64,000 bases of DNA from an uncultured Bacteroidales bacterium (GTDB taxonomy: Bacteria; Bacteroidota; Bacteroidia; Bacteroidales; UBA932), in NCBI GenBank assembly GCA_949296645.1, contig CASFPH010000011.1, positions 19,864 through 83,863 of the forward strand, read 5' to 3'. Each line of letters begins with the position of its first letter. Within the stretch, counting starts at the first letter, position 1. The notes beneath the pieces are model-generated. The model saw only the letters and a list, made by a program, of their open reading frames with translations. It was not told where the DNA came from and made no database searches. A program made the position numbers and the translations under genes. Below are positions 1-9,006 of this stretch, piece by piece.

Positions 1-1
1 G

Positions 2-820
2 AGGTATGGAGGAATTTCAGGGTCCGTATCACCTTTCATGCCGAAAAAATTTTCACACAAGGGGAGCAATGGACATGTGCTTCTTGTGTGCGGAAAAAAG
101 GGAATGGCAGGGGCAGCTGTTCTTGCGGCAGGAGCTGCATTGAGGTCCGGATGCGGGCTGGTAACAGTGCATATGCCCGTTTCCGAACGTGCAGTGATGC
201 ATGTTTCGCACCCGTCTGCCATTGTAAGCTGTGATTGCGGAGAGTGTTTTTCCGAGCTGCCTGTCGACATGTCACGATATACGGCTGTAGGTGTGGGCTG
301 TGGACTGGGTACAGATGCCGTCAGCGCCGAAGCCCTTGCAGATCTGATGCGTTGCGGGAAACCGATGGTATTGGATGCGGATGCCCTGAACATTATTGCA
401 GCTTTGCCTGAATTGAAAGATCTGATACCACCATGTTCTATCCTTACCCCTCATCCAGGGGAACTATCAAGACTTGTCGGGAGATGGTCTGATGAGGCTG
501 ACAAAATATGGCGTGCACGAAGATTGGCTGAGGAAACCGGTGCGGTTGTGATTGTAAAAGGGGCGCATACGATGACTGTAGCTCCTGACGGGAAACTTTA
601 TTTTAATTCTACTGGTACGCCAGGTATGGCAAAGGGTGGCAGCGGTGATGTGTTGGCAGGATATGTATCCGGACTTCTGGCAAGGGGAGCTGATCCTTTG
701 GCAGCAGCTGTTGTAGGTGTATACAGACATGGAAAGGCAGGAGAAGCGGCTTCGCATGACTTCGGTATTGAGGCGATGAATGCTTCGGACATTGCCGGTT
801 ACCTTAACGGCAGAATATGA
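2..820 (+). CDS. nnr: NAD(P)H-hydrate dehydratase domain of bifunctional Nnr (5' end outside window)
   Basis: ADP- or ATP-dependent dehydratase that repairs hydrated NAD(P)H, cytoplasmic. Visible ribokinase-fold features of the YjeF C-terminal domain are a Gly/Ala-rich nucleotide loop near the first Met (KGSNGHVLLVCGKKGMAG), TPHPGE in the middle, and the GMAKGGSGDVLAG motif carrying the catalytic Asp near the C-terminus. The frame is open to the left edge with no stop before the Met at 38, and the family in Bacteroidota is usually a ~500-aa fusion with an N-terminal epimerase domain. I therefore read this as the C-terminal part of a longer protein rather than a gene starting at 38. The stop overlaps the next start (ATGA), indicating co-translation with the downstream regulator. 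Confidence 0.9.
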   Translation, partial: RYGGISGSVSPFMPKKFSHKGSNGHVLLVCGKKGMAGAAVLAAGAALRSGCGLVTVHMPVSERAVMHVSHPSAIVSCDCGECFSELPVDMSRYTAVGVGCGLGTDAVSAEALADLMRCGKPMVLDADALNIIAALPELKDLIPPCSILTPHPGELSRLVGRWSDEADKIWRARRLAEETGAVVIVKGAHTMTVAPDGKLYFNSTGTPGMAKGGSGDVLAGYVSGLLARGADPLAAAVVGVYRHGKAGEAASHDFGIEAMNASDIAGYLNGRI

Positions 821-1395
821 AATCATCAGAGTTGCGTATGGAAAAGCTTCATATAAAGAACATGGTTTGCCGCCGGTGTATAATGACCGTAGAAAACATA
901 TGCAAGGATTTGGGTATTGTTGATGCACAGGTTTCGTTAGGTTATGTCATTTTTGCAGAAAAGCAAGATCCGTCCATACTCGATGAATTCTACAGGCTTT
1001 TGAGAGCGGTTGGTTTTGAGCCGCTGCAGTCCCATGAACTTGTACTGTTGGAAAGAATCAAGGCGTCCATACGTTTTTATGCCCGTCATCGTGCTTCGAA
1101 TTCCAAATACAAGTTATCCTCTTATGTGGAGAGTGCTGTAAATCTGGATTTCCGGTATGCAAGCCGTATGTTCTCTTCTCTTGAAGGAAGAACAATACAG
1201 AGTTATCTTATGTCTCAGCGCATAGAATATGTCAAGGAACTTCTTTCAGATGGCGAGCTTACCCTGGCCGGTATAGCCGATACGGTTGGATTTTCGAGTG
1301 TGGCTCATCTCTCGCGTGCATTCAGAAAATCACAGGGAATGACAATTTCCGAGTTCAGAAATACCGGTTTGAGGACAGGAATCGATGAGCTGTAG
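817..1395 (+). CDS. AraC-type regulator with N-terminal heavy-metal-associated (HMA-like) domain
   Basis: Transcription regulator of 192 aa. Residues about 10-75 resemble an HMA ferredoxin-like fold with a C18-x-x-C21 metal site (NMVCRRC). Residues about 95-185 form an AraC/XylS double helix-turn-helix (LAGIADTVGFSSVAHLSRAFRK is the second HTH). The start at 817 overlaps the nnr stop by 4 nt; an alternative Met at 838 gives a more typical HMA start. It lies 92 bp upstream of a Cu/Zn exporter that also has an HMA domain, so it most likely senses Cu(I)/Zn(II) and controls that exporter. Metal identity is inferred. A perfect 6-bp dyad sits between the two genes. Confidence 0.82.
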   Translation: MKSSELRMEKLHIKNMVCRRCIMTVENICKDLGIVDAQVSLGYVIFAEKQDPSILDEFYRLLRAVGFEPLQSHELVLLERIKASIRFYARHRASNSKYKLSSYVESAVNLDFRYASRMFSSLEGRTIQSYLMSQRIEYVKELLSDGELTLAGIADTVGFSSVAHLSRAFRKSQGMTISEFRNTGLRTGIDEL

Positions 1396-1408
1396 GGGTG
1401 ATCTTTCA

Positions 1409-1421
1409 GACATGACATGTC
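1409..1421. promoter_or_regulatory. Palindrome between metal regulator and exporter (candidate operator)
   Basis: GACATG-A-CATGTC is a perfect 6-bp inverted repeat with a 1-bp centre, 67 bp before the exporter start. A -7-like TAATTTCG lies at 1476-1483. Position and symmetry suggest a regulator site; AraC proteins more often use direct repeats, so this is tentative. Confidence 0.35.
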
Positions 1422-1487
1422 GGATAATGCAACAATCTGTGTGAATTCTGTAACATTTTTCCTTAAGTCATGCCGTAATTTCGCGGT

Positions 1488-2729
1488 ATGGAATTCATAT
1501 ACTCTTTGATCAATATGTTGTCCGGAATGGCACCTTATCTGCTATTCGGCTTTTTTATGGCAGGAGTGCTCTATGCATTCGTACCCGGGAAGTTTTACCG
1601 CAACCATCTTTCCAGACCAGGAGCCGGCTCGGTTATTAAGGCCGCTCTTATAGGTGTGCCTTTGCCGCTATGTTCATGTGGCGTATTGCCTACGGCTGTA
1701 TCTTTGAGGCGCAACGGAGCTTCACGCGGTGCGTCTGCTTCATTCCTGATTGCTACTCCGCAGACAGGTATCGATTCCATAGCCGCGACATATTCCCTTT
1801 TGGGGCCGGCATTTGCCTTGCTCCGTCCACTTGTTGCACTTCTTACGGCATTAGTGGGAGGAATGTTGGTCAGCAGGGATGAGAAGTCCGGGTCAGATGG
1901 AAATGATGTTGAAGTTGATACAATTGATGTACCGGTTTCAGACAGTTTTGTCGGAAAAATGCGGGCTGCATTCCACTATGGGTTTGTAGATATGGTGCAG
2001 AATATCGGCAAATGGCTGGTTACAGGGCTTTTGGTTGCTGCAGCTATAACAGTTTTCGTGCCTGACGGATTTTTTACTTTTTTTGCTGAATATCAGTTTT
2101 TGTCGATGCTCGCTGTTGTGTTAGTGGCGGTGCCGATGTATGTGTGTTCTACCGGATCCATACCCATAGCCCTTTCACTTATGCTGAAAGGGTTGAGTCC
2201 CGGGGCGGCATTTGTGCTCCTTATGGCAGGCCCTGCTGCGAATATCGCATCCATTGCCATAGTAGGCAAGTCTCTTGGCAGGAAAGCCGCGGTTATTTAC
2301 CTGGGTACAATAGTAGTTGGAGCATTAATTACAGGTATTTGCATAGACTGTCTTATGCCACGTGATTGGTTTGATGCACATGGTGGCGTATGCAGCGGGC
2401 ATTGTCATCTGAATACTAGTCTGTTCCGGACAGTTTGCACGGTGCTGCTGGTGTTGTTGCTTGTAAATGCATTTGTCAGAAAATACAAATGCGGAAAGGT
2501 TAAAAATACTCAAAAAATGGTAAATAAGAAAAATGTACAGACAGTAATTGTCGTAAAGGGCATGACATGCAATCATTGCAAGGCGATGGTTGAGAAGAAT
2601 ATCTCGAAGCTGCCGGGAGTGGAATCTGTATCTGTTGATCTTGTGTCGGGGGAAACAAGAATACATGGCAATCCGGATGCTGCAGCCTTGCGCGATGTAA
2701 TCGAGGACCTCGGTTTTACTTTGGATTGA
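1488..2729 (+). CDS. SO_0444-type Cu/Zn efflux permease with C-terminal HMA domain
   Basis: Inner-membrane permease of 413 aa that is expected to export copper/zinc. It belongs to the ArsP/DUF318-related permeases: several hydrophobic segments in two homologous halves, with the signature PLPLCSCGVLP near residue 62 and PMYVCSTGSIPIA in the second half, whose Cys residues are characteristic. A cytosolic HMA domain follows at residues about 350-413 with G-M-T-C361-N-H-C364, which may deliver or sense the metal. The preceding gene is an HMA-AraC regulator, consistent with a self-contained metal-resistance unit. A hairpin terminator follows. Confidence 0.87.
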   Translation: MEFIYSLINMLSGMAPYLLFGFFMAGVLYAFVPGKFYRNHLSRPGAGSVIKAALIGVPLPLCSCGVLPTAVSLRRNGASRGASASFLIATPQTGIDSIAATYSLLGPAFALLRPLVALLTALVGGMLVSRDEKSGSDGNDVEVDTIDVPVSDSFVGKMRAAFHYGFVDMVQNIGKWLVTGLLVAAAITVFVPDGFFTFFAEYQFLSMLAVVLVAVPMYVCSTGSIPIALSLMLKGLSPGAAFVLLMAGPAANIASIAIVGKSLGRKAAVIYLGTIVVGALITGICIDCLMPRDWFDAHGGVCSGHCHLNTSLFRTVCTVLLVLLLVNAFVRKYKCGKVKNTQKMVNKKNVQTVIVVKGMTCNHCKAMVEKNISKLPGVESVSVDLVSGETRIHGNPDAAALRDVIEDLGFTLD

Positions 2730-2756
2730 CAGGTGCAGGTCCGACTTAGTCCCATT

Positions 2757-2771
2757 GCGGGAGGAACCCGC
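2757..2771 (+). terminator. Hairpin after the metal exporter
   Basis: GCGGG / CCCGC 5-bp stem with a 5-nt loop, followed by a moderately T-rich stretch, 27 nt after the exporter stop. Short stem, so only moderate support. Confidence 0.45.
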
Positions 2772-2856
2772 CGACGGTTTTCTGTTTCTTCAATGTATCA
2801 GAGTCGCCGTTTTTAATCTGAAGTTGGCAGGCAGCGGTTAAATAGACCATGCCGGA

Positions 2857-3333
2857 TTATGTCAGCTCGGCAAGTACAGCTCCGGTATAGCGGATGAGGT
2901 CAGCTGGGCAGATGCGGATCTGCATGCCGCGGATTCCGGCACTGATATATATGAAATCGAAACCGCTGCAGGACGAGTGTATGTAAGTCGGGAATTTCTT
3001 TTTCATGCCGATGGGGGAGCAGCCTCCTCTGATATAGCCAGTAGTGGGCAGCAGTTCTTTCATATGTAGCATTTCGGCGCTTTTGTTGCCGGAAACCTTT
3101 GCCGCTGCTTTCAGGTTGACTTCGGCATTTCCAGGTATGACACATACGAAGATGCCGTTGCGGTCGCCTCTTAATACAAGGGTCTTGAAAACCTGTTCTA
3201 TGTTCTCTCCGAGTTGTTCGGCGACATGTATTGCCGACAGGTCGGATTCATCCACATTGTATGATACCAGAGAATATTCTATTCCTTCCTTGTCCAGAAG
3301 TCTGGCTGCGTTGGTTTTGACTGCCTTTGCCAT
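2857..3333 (-). CDS. ybaK: Cys-tRNA(Pro) deacylase (YbaK/EbsC family)
   Basis: 158-aa trans-editing enzyme that hydrolyses mischarged Cys-tRNA(Pro) in the cytosol. The whole length matches the YbaK domain: the N-terminal segment with LLDKEGIEYSLVSY, a conserved Lys in FKTLVLRG, CVIPGNAEVNLKAAAKV, and the glycine-rich TGYIRGGCSPIGMKKKFPT motif. Length is normal for the family. It is read divergently from the formyl-THF cyclo-ligase gene, sharing a short intergenic region. Confidence 0.92.
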   Translation of the reverse strand: MAKAVKTNAARLLDKEGIEYSLVSYNVDESDLSAIHVAEQLGENIEQVFKTLVLRGDRNGIFVCVIPGNAEVNLKAAAKVSGNKSAEMLHMKELLPTTGYIRGGCSPIGMKKKFPTYIHSSCSGFDFIYISAGIRGMQIRICPADLIRYTGAVLAELT

Positions 3334-3363
3334 TTTGTTGCTCCAAATAATATTTTATCTTTA

Positions 3364-3371
3364 TATCTTTG
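3364..3371 (+). promoter_or_regulatory. -7 promoter element for the 5-formyl-THF cyclo-ligase gene
   Basis: TATCTTTG is a perfect Bacteroidota -7 box (TAnnTTTG), 29 nt before the start codon. The nearest -33-like TTG (3338-3340) is 23 nt away, slightly longer than usual. Confidence 0.5.
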
Positions 3372-3400
3372 TTCGACAAAATTAAGACAAAAAACTTATT

Positions 3401-3970
3401 ATGGAAACGGATATAAAGAGTGTAAAGAAGGAATTGCGCCGGAAAATTTCAACTTTGAAAAAGATTGTGCCTATGGAGGAAAAGCTGATATTGTCGGAAC
3501 GTATTATGTCTCTACTGGAGCATGTTCCGGGATTTATGGAGGCATCGTCCGTGTTGCTCTATTACGCGTTGCCGGATGAGGTGCAGACTGAGGCATTTAT
3601 CAGAAAATGGCACGGCAGGAAGCGTATTGTTTTGCCGGTAGTGTGCGGTGATGACCTCGAACTCAGGCTTTACGATCCGGAGAAGGTAGTTCCCGGGTAT
3701 ATGGGTATTCCGGAACCTTCAGCTGATGCCTTGCCTGTTTCTCCGGAAGAAATCGATTTCGCGGTGATTCCGGGTGTGGCTTTTGACGCAAGGGCGAACA
3801 GGATGGGACGAGGAAAAGGGTTTTATGACAGGACTATTCCGAAACTTGATTGTCCCAGGATAGGGGTGGCATATTCTTTTCAGATAGTGGATGCCGTGCC
3901 CGTGGAGGAATTCGACAAACCTCTTGACGGGGTTGTGACCGATACGGGACTGTATCAGTCATTGCAATAG
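3401..3970 (+). CDS. 5-formyltetrahydrofolate cyclo-ligase
   Basis: Converts 5-formyl-THF to 5,10-methenyl-THF with ATP (one-carbon metabolism, cytosol). 189 aa, normal length. Recognised by the N-terminal KKELRRKISTLKK basic helix, the LLYYALPDEVQTEAF segment, and the strongly conserved C-terminal motif VAFDARANRMGRGKGFYDR (nucleotide/phosphate binding). It has its own likely promoter; the following SGNH gene starts 29 nt downstream and may be co-transcribed. Confidence 0.93.
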   Translation: METDIKSVKKELRRKISTLKKIVPMEEKLILSERIMSLLEHVPGFMEASSVLLYYALPDEVQTEAFIRKWHGRKRIVLPVVCGDDLELRLYDPEKVVPGYMGIPEPSADALPVSPEEIDFAVIPGVAFDARANRMGRGKGFYDRTIPKLDCPRIGVAYSFQIVDAVPVEEFDKPLDGVVTDTGLYQSLQ

Positions 3971-3999
3971 ACATAATAAGGTTTATATATTGTTGGATT

Positions 4000-4773
4000 A
4001 TGCGAAAAATGATATTTGCCGTATTGCTTGCGGCGCAGTTTGTATCTTACGATGCCTTTTCCCAGAGACATGAGCAATATTCGGAATGGGCAGGACTCGG
4101 TGTATATGCTGAAGACAACGGAAAGATAGTTTCAGGTGAAAAAAGAAATCCGGAGGTAGTGCTTTTCGGGGATTCAATCGTGGAACTGTGGATGAAATAT
4201 CGTCCTGAGTTCTTCGATATACATAATTTTGCCGGCAGGGGAATAAGCGGACAGACTACATATCAGTTTCTTGTGCGTTTCAGGCAGGATGTAGTGGAAC
4301 TGAAGCCTGATGTGGTAGTAATCATGGCCGGTACTAATGATATTGCCGAAAATATCGGACCGTACTGCGAAGAGAATACTCTCGCAAATATAAATACGAT
4401 GGTGGATATTGCTGAAGCAAACGGTATCAGGGCGGTACTGTCTTCGGTGTTGCCTGCAGGCGGTTTCTTATGGAACAGGGCCGTGACTGATGCGCCGGAG
4501 AGAATTGCACGGTTGAACGGAAAAATAAAGGCTTGTGCGGAAGAGAGAGGACTTGACTTTATCGATTTTCATTCGGAGATGATTCAGGGTGCGGACGGTG
4601 CCGGCAACAGGGATTCAAACCATGGGGTTTCGGTCAAGGACGGGTTTTCGGTATCTGCAATGAATCCGGAATATACTGAAGACGGTGTGCATCCGCTTCC
4701 TGAAGGATATGAGGTAATGGAACGGATATTGTTGAGGCATATCGTATCCGTTGAAGGTGAAAACAATAGATAA
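4000..4773 (+). CDS. Secreted SGNH/GDSL-family hydrolase
   Basis: 257-aa esterase-like protein with a Sec signal peptide (residues 1-22, ending YDAFSQ), so exported. SGNH blocks are visible: GDSIVELW (nucleophile Ser, about residue 56), G in the FAGRGISGQTT block, GTNDIAEN (Asn) and the C-terminal DGVHPLPEGY containing the Asp/His pair. Such Bacteroidota proteins include acetyl-xylan, sialate or platelet-activating-factor-type esterases; the substrate cannot be told from sequence. Its stop lies 11 nt before the start chosen for the antiporter, suggesting one transcript. Confidence 0.88.
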   Translation: MRKMIFAVLLAAQFVSYDAFSQRHEQYSEWAGLGVYAEDNGKIVSGEKRNPEVVLFGDSIVELWMKYRPEFFDIHNFAGRGISGQTTYQFLVRFRQDVVELKPDVVVIMAGTNDIAENIGPYCEENTLANINTMVDIAEANGIRAVLSSVLPAGGFLWNRAVTDAPERIARLNGKIKACAEERGLDFIDFHSEMIQGADGAGNRDSNHGVSVKDGFSVSAMNPEYTEDGVHPLPEGYEVMERILLRHIVSVEGENNR

Positions 4774-4783
4774 AATATTTGAT

Positions 4784-5758
4784 ATGACGAATATATTTTT
4801 GCTTATAGTCATGTTGCTGGGCGGTCTGTTTCTGATACTTGCAGGTGCAAACGCCCTGACGGACGGCGCGGCGTCTGTCGCAAAGCGGTTCCATATTTCG
4901 GACCTTGTCATAGGTCTTACTATCGTGGCTTTCGGAACTTCCGCACCTGAGCTTTCAGTGAGTATGCTTTCCGCAATAAACGGCAGTGCCGAACTTGCCA
5001 TAGGAAATGTTGTGGGCAGTAATATTTTCAATATTCTGATGATTATAGGATGCACGGCGATAGTAATGCCTGTAAAGGTGGATAGCGGTCTAATGACAAA
5101 GGAAATACCATTGGTGATATTGTCTTCGCTGGTTCTTTTCATATGTACTTCCGATGTCCTGCTTAACGGTCAGACCGAGAATGTTGTAAGCAGGGCGGAC
5201 GGCCTGCTTCTCCTGATGTTCTTCCTGATATTTCTACGGTATACCTTTTCCATAGCCAGAAACGGAGATGACGCGTCTCAGGATGCAGCGCAGGTAAAGG
5301 AAATGCCTGTTCTCAAGTCGTCATTTCTTATAATTGCGGGGCTTGCCGGTCTTATTGCCGGGGGAAGGTTTTTTGTGGACGGTGCTTCCGGTATGGCACG
5401 TTATATGGGAGTCAGTGAGTCTGTAATCGGTCTTACGCTTGTTGCCGGAGGTACATCGCTTCCTGAACTTGCAACTTCCGTTGCCGCAGCTCTGAAAAAG
5501 AATCCGGGAATCGCTATAGGCAATGTTATAGGCAGCAATCTTTTCAATATATTTTTCGTTCTGGGATGCAGCGCTACCGTACTTCCGCTTCCGATGGGCG
5601 GTATAACCATGTTCGATACGCTGGTTCTCATAGCTGCATCATTGCTTTTCTGGTTTACGGGCTGGTTCTTCAGAAAACGTACGATCACGCGTGCGGAAGG
5701 AGTACTTATGGTTTTATGTTATGTGGCATATACGGCATATCTGATATCGGTGCAGTAA
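4784..5758 (+). CDS. Calcium/sodium antiporter (CaCA family, YrbG-like)
   Basis: Inner-membrane cation exchanger of about 324 aa with roughly ten TM helices arranged as two inverted repeats. Each half contains the alpha-repeat signature: GTSAPELSVS...GNVVGSNIFNILMI in the first, GGTSLPELATS...GNVIGSNLFNIFFV in the second, with the ion-binding Glu residues. I chose the Met at 4784 because translation from 4751 would overlap the upstream gene and add a non-hydrophobic leader. Tail-to-tail with the nucleobase permease. Confidence 0.9.
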   Translation: MTNIFLLIVMLLGGLFLILAGANALTDGAASVAKRFHISDLVIGLTIVAFGTSAPELSVSMLSAINGSAELAIGNVVGSNIFNILMIIGCTAIVMPVKVDSGLMTKEIPLVILSSLVLFICTSDVLLNGQTENVVSRADGLLLLMFFLIFLRYTFSIARNGDDASQDAAQVKEMPVLKSSFLIIAGLAGLIAGGRFFVDGASGMARYMGVSESVIGLTLVAGGTSLPELATSVAAALKKNPGIAIGNVIGSNLFNIFFVLGCSATVLPLPMGGITMFDTLVLIAASLLFWFTGWFFRKRTITRAEGVLMVLCYVAYTAYLISVQ

Positions 5759-5809
5759 GATTTGGCTTTAATCGTCCGTTGGCTGCTGCATATATTGTCA
5801 TCGGCTGGT

Positions 5810-7087
5810 TCATACTTTTTTTCTGAATACCAGATGTTCCAGCAATATTACGGATATCACGCCCATAACGAATCCGTTTCCTGCTATGGGTCTTATTGTT
5901 GCAGGTATGGAGTTCAGTGCATCGGCGGGAGCGAATGAAAGCATAAGTGCAATCATGAGGGGAAATCCTATTATGATTCCTTCTTCAAAACTTGAAACGG
6001 CTTTTTCCTTGATTGTCATCTGAAGTCCTGCAGCAAGTTGCGATCCCATGAGATATAGCAACATTGCGGCCATGACCGGTTCCGGTATGGCATTCAGCAG
6101 GTTGATAAGCGGGGATATAAGTCCGCATATTATCAGCGCTACTGCAGCTGGCAGAAGGGTGTATCTGGAGGCGCATCCGGTGGCGAATATGACACCAGGG
6201 CTCATCGAATAGTCTACCGGGCCTGCGACTCCGAATATTCCTGAAACCATGTTCATGATACCTGTTATTCCCATACCTGCTTTTGTTCTTTTTTCCGCAT
6301 CGTTTGCGCGGAGTATGCCCGCTACGGCCTGAATGGAACCTATTTCATTTACCATCAATGCTATGAAGCAGAAAAAAAACGATATGAGTGTCGGAATCTC
6401 TATTTTCAGGGATGGAATCAATATTCCTGCCATGGAATCCGAGGTTGTCGTTTCCGCCAGTATTGCAGCTGTTTCAGGTTCGCTTTGGATAAGTAAGGAA
6501 TATATGGCTGATCCGGCTATTATCCCTATCAGTATTGTCATTGATTTCCAGATACCTCTTAGAATCTTGTTTGTAAGTATCAGAAGAAATGATGCTGCCG
6601 TTACGAATACGAGATTGTAGATCTGGTTTCCACCGTTACCGAAGGCAAGTTTTATGATTACCGGGGACAATGTGAAAGCTATAAGGCACAGTATGACGAT
6701 TATGATTCTAGGAGTGAACAGTTTCTGGAGCCTTGACAGCATTCCGCTGAACGAAAGTATTGCGACCAGCATCCCACAGATTGCGACGGAGGTATATATT
6801 GCCGGTATTCCTGATGAAATAGTAGCCAGTATTCCTATCAGAAGAACTGATGCAGGACCTATTACTACCGGAAGCCTGTGCCCGAACATAACCTGAAGGC
6901 CCATTCCCGTTCCCATTATTATAAAGAGTTTCTGCATGTACAGAATCTTGTCGGATATTTCAGTATAATGGGCGGATGCTATTATTATACCCATAATCAG
7001 TACGCATGGAATGGATACTGCCCACCATTGCATACCGTACATCAGCATGGGCAGAAACCCTGGTCTGTCATCTATGTCGTATCTCAT
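5810..7087 (-). CDS. NCS2-family uracil/xanthine permease
   Basis: 425-aa nucleobase:cation symporter with 12-14 predicted TM helices. NCS2 features are the Q(A)-containing TM1 region (GMQWWAVSIP), TM3 with GLQVMFGHRLPVVIGPASVL, the TM8 region FFFCFIALMVNEIGSIQAV with its substrate-binding Glu, and TM10 with NMVSGIFGVAGPVDYSMSPG. The substrate (uracil, xanthine or other purine) is not resolved. A -7-like TAAATTCG box lies on this strand at 7122-7129, between this gene and the divergent M49-like gene. Confidence 0.88.
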   Translation of the reverse strand: MRYDIDDRPGFLPMLMYGMQWWAVSIPCVLIMGIIIASAHYTEISDKILYMQKLFIIMGTGMGLQVMFGHRLPVVIGPASVLLIGILATISSGIPAIYTSVAICGMLVAILSFSGMLSRLQKLFTPRIIIVILCLIAFTLSPVIIKLAFGNGGNQIYNLVFVTAASFLLILTNKILRGIWKSMTILIGIIAGSAIYSLLIQSEPETAAILAETTTSDSMAGILIPSLKIEIPTLISFFFCFIALMVNEIGSIQAVAGILRANDAEKRTKAGMGITGIMNMVSGIFGVAGPVDYSMSPGVIFATGCASRYTLLPAAVALIICGLISPLINLLNAIPEPVMAAMLLYLMGSQLAAGLQMTIKEKAVSSFEEGIIIGFPLMIALMLSFAPADALNSIPATIRPIAGNGFVMGVISVILLEHLVFRKKV

Positions 7088-7202
7088 GTTCTCTTTGATT
7101 ATGTTTCTTGTCTTGAGTATGCGAATTTAGTAATGAATTAATGTAAAATATGCCTATATTCGCAAAAAAATAAATAATAATCAAATTCAAATTCATATTC
7201 AG

Positions 7203-8849
7203 ATGAAGAAATCAATTTTGAAGAATTCTGCATCGCTGTTTGGTGCAGTAGTGATTTCAGCAGCGGCTGTTTCTTGCGGAGGCGGGCAGCAGGAGGAATC
7301 TCCTATGAAAGCGAAGGTTGACGAATATGCGTCTTTCGAACTGAAATCCGATCTCGTGGCAGGCCTTTCGGAAAACGAAAAGGAAATCGTGAAAATCTTT
7401 TTTGAGATAGGTAAAATCGCCGACGATCTCTTCTGGAAACAGACATTCGGAGACAAGTCGCAGATTGAGGCGATTCAGGATCCTTATGTAAAGGAATTCG
7501 CAATGATAAACTACGGTGCATGGGATCGTCTTGACAACAACAAGCCTTTCATTGACGGTTACGGTGCCAAGCCTGTAATGTGTCATTATTTTCCGCAGGA
7601 CATAACCAAAGAGGAATATGACGCATTCCAGGATCCTGCCAAGGATTCATGGTATACTGTTCTCAGACGTGATGAAAACGGAGCCTTGAAAACCGTATGG
7701 TATCATGAAGAATATGCGGCTGAAGTGAATAAGATGTGTGAACTTATGGAGAAGGCTGCCGCTCTTGCCGAAGACCCAGGTCTGAAGAATTATCTTCTCA
7801 AGAGGATTGAGGCATTCAGAACAGACGATTATCTTGAAAGCGATCTTGCATGGATGGACATGAAGGATTCGAAGATAGATTTCGTTATAGGCCCGATAGA
7901 AAGCTACGATGATGCGTTTACCGAAACAAAGACTTCCTACGAATCGTTCATACTTCTGAAGGATGTGGAGAGGAGCAAGGATCTTGCTAAGTTCGTGTCT
8001 ATGCTTCCTGCCCTTCAGAAGGAATTGCCTTGCGATCCTGAATACAAGACTTTCGTACCTGGTACGTCATCCGACCTCAATGTCTATAATGTCGTTTTCT
8101 ATGGCGGAGACTGCAATGCCGGAAGCAAGACTATCGCAATAAACCTTCCTAACGACGACAGGGTTCATGAACTGAAAGGTACAAGACGTCTCCAGCTGCG
8201 TAATTCGATGCAGGCAAAATTCGACAAGATACTTATGCCTATAGGTGAAATTATTCTTGATCCTGCTTCGCTCGAACATCTTAAATTCGATGCATTCTTC
8301 TGGAATGTAACTTTCCATGAAGTGGCTCACGGTCTTGGCGTGAAACAGACAATAAACGGAAAAGGCAGTGTCGATGCAGCCATGGGTACTGAAAAAACTT
8401 CATGGGAAGAAGCTAAGGCAGATATCCTCGGCCTTTTCATGGTATGCAAACTTGTCGAAATGGGTGAGATTACCAATATAACGGCTGATGATGCAATTAC
8501 CACTTTCATTGCAGGTATTCTCCGTTCGGTACGTTTCGGAGCGGCTTCTGCTCACGGAAAGGCGAATATGATGTGTTTCAATTACATGGAAAAGGCAGGT
8601 GCCTTTACCCGCAATGCTGAAGGCAAATATGTAATAGATTATGCGAAGGCGAGGGAAGCCGTAAACGGTTGGGCAGACCTTATTCTGACCACCCAGGGTA
8701 ATGGTGATGTCGAATTTGCAACCAAGTACAGGGCTGAAAATGGAGGAATAACTCCAGCTCTTCAGGCAGATCTCGACAAGATAAACGGTGCAGGCATTCC
8801 GAAGGATATCAAGTTCGTTCAGGGTGCTGACGTACTTTTCGGAAAATAA
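7203..8849 (+). CDS. Zn-dependent M49-like metallohydrolase lipoprotein
   Basis: 548-aa putative periplasmic/outer-membrane lipoprotein with lipobox AAVSCGGG. The centre holds an HExxH zinc site, FHEVAHGLG, followed by the second ligand motif EEAKADILGL (Glu about 50 residues downstream). This arrangement and the overall sequence resemble the Bacteroidota relatives of dipeptidyl peptidase III (M49). Canonical M49 enzymes carry the six-residue HExxGH; this clade has a shorter HExxH and is often annotated only as a Zn-dependent hydrolase. Substrate unknown. A strong terminator follows, and the gene is transcribed alone. Confidence 0.8.
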   Translation: MKKSILKNSASLFGAVVISAAAVSCGGGQQEESPMKAKVDEYASFELKSDLVAGLSENEKEIVKIFFEIGKIADDLFWKQTFGDKSQIEAIQDPYVKEFAMINYGAWDRLDNNKPFIDGYGAKPVMCHYFPQDITKEEYDAFQDPAKDSWYTVLRRDENGALKTVWYHEEYAAEVNKMCELMEKAAALAEDPGLKNYLLKRIEAFRTDDYLESDLAWMDMKDSKIDFVIGPIESYDDAFTETKTSYESFILLKDVERSKDLAKFVSMLPALQKELPCDPEYKTFVPGTSSDLNVYNVVFYGGDCNAGSKTIAINLPNDDRVHELKGTRRLQLRNSMQAKFDKILMPIGEIILDPASLEHLKFDAFFWNVTFHEVAHGLGVKQTINGKGSVDAAMGTEKTSWEEAKADILGLFMVCKLVEMGEITNITADDAITTFIAGILRSVRFGAASAHGKANMMCFNYMEKAGAFTRNAEGKYVIDYAKAREAVNGWADLILTTQGNGDVEFATKYRAENGGITPALQADLDKINGAGIPKDIKFVQGADVLFGK

Positions 8850-8898
8850 TGACATGCGCGTGCAGATATTCGACCTGTACGTATAGATGACAGAGTTG

Positions 8899-8927
8899 AC
8901 CGGGTTCCGCAAGGCACCCGGTTTTTT
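8899..8927 (+). terminator. Rho-independent terminator of the M49-like gene
   Basis: ACCGGGT / ACCCGGT 7-bp stem with a 10-nt loop, followed by six T residues. Confidence 0.85.
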
Positions 8928-8980
8928 GATTTGGTTCAGTAAATTTTTTATAAAAAGTTTTCATTTTAAAAAATAATTGT

Positions 8981-8988
8981 TACCTTCG
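8981..8988 (+). promoter_or_regulatory. -7 element of the tRNA-Leu promoter
   Basis: TACCTTCG, 18 nt before the tRNA, matches the TAnnTTYG form of the Bacteroidota -7 box. A T-rich -33-like GTTTT lies 19 nt upstream. Confidence 0.5.
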
Positions 8989-9006
8989 CAATCCCAAACG
9001 AAACAA

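Noticed and set aside
467..928. Minus-strand frame opposite nnr and the metal regulator
   Set aside because: Shadow of two well-supported plus-strand genes, with no domain.
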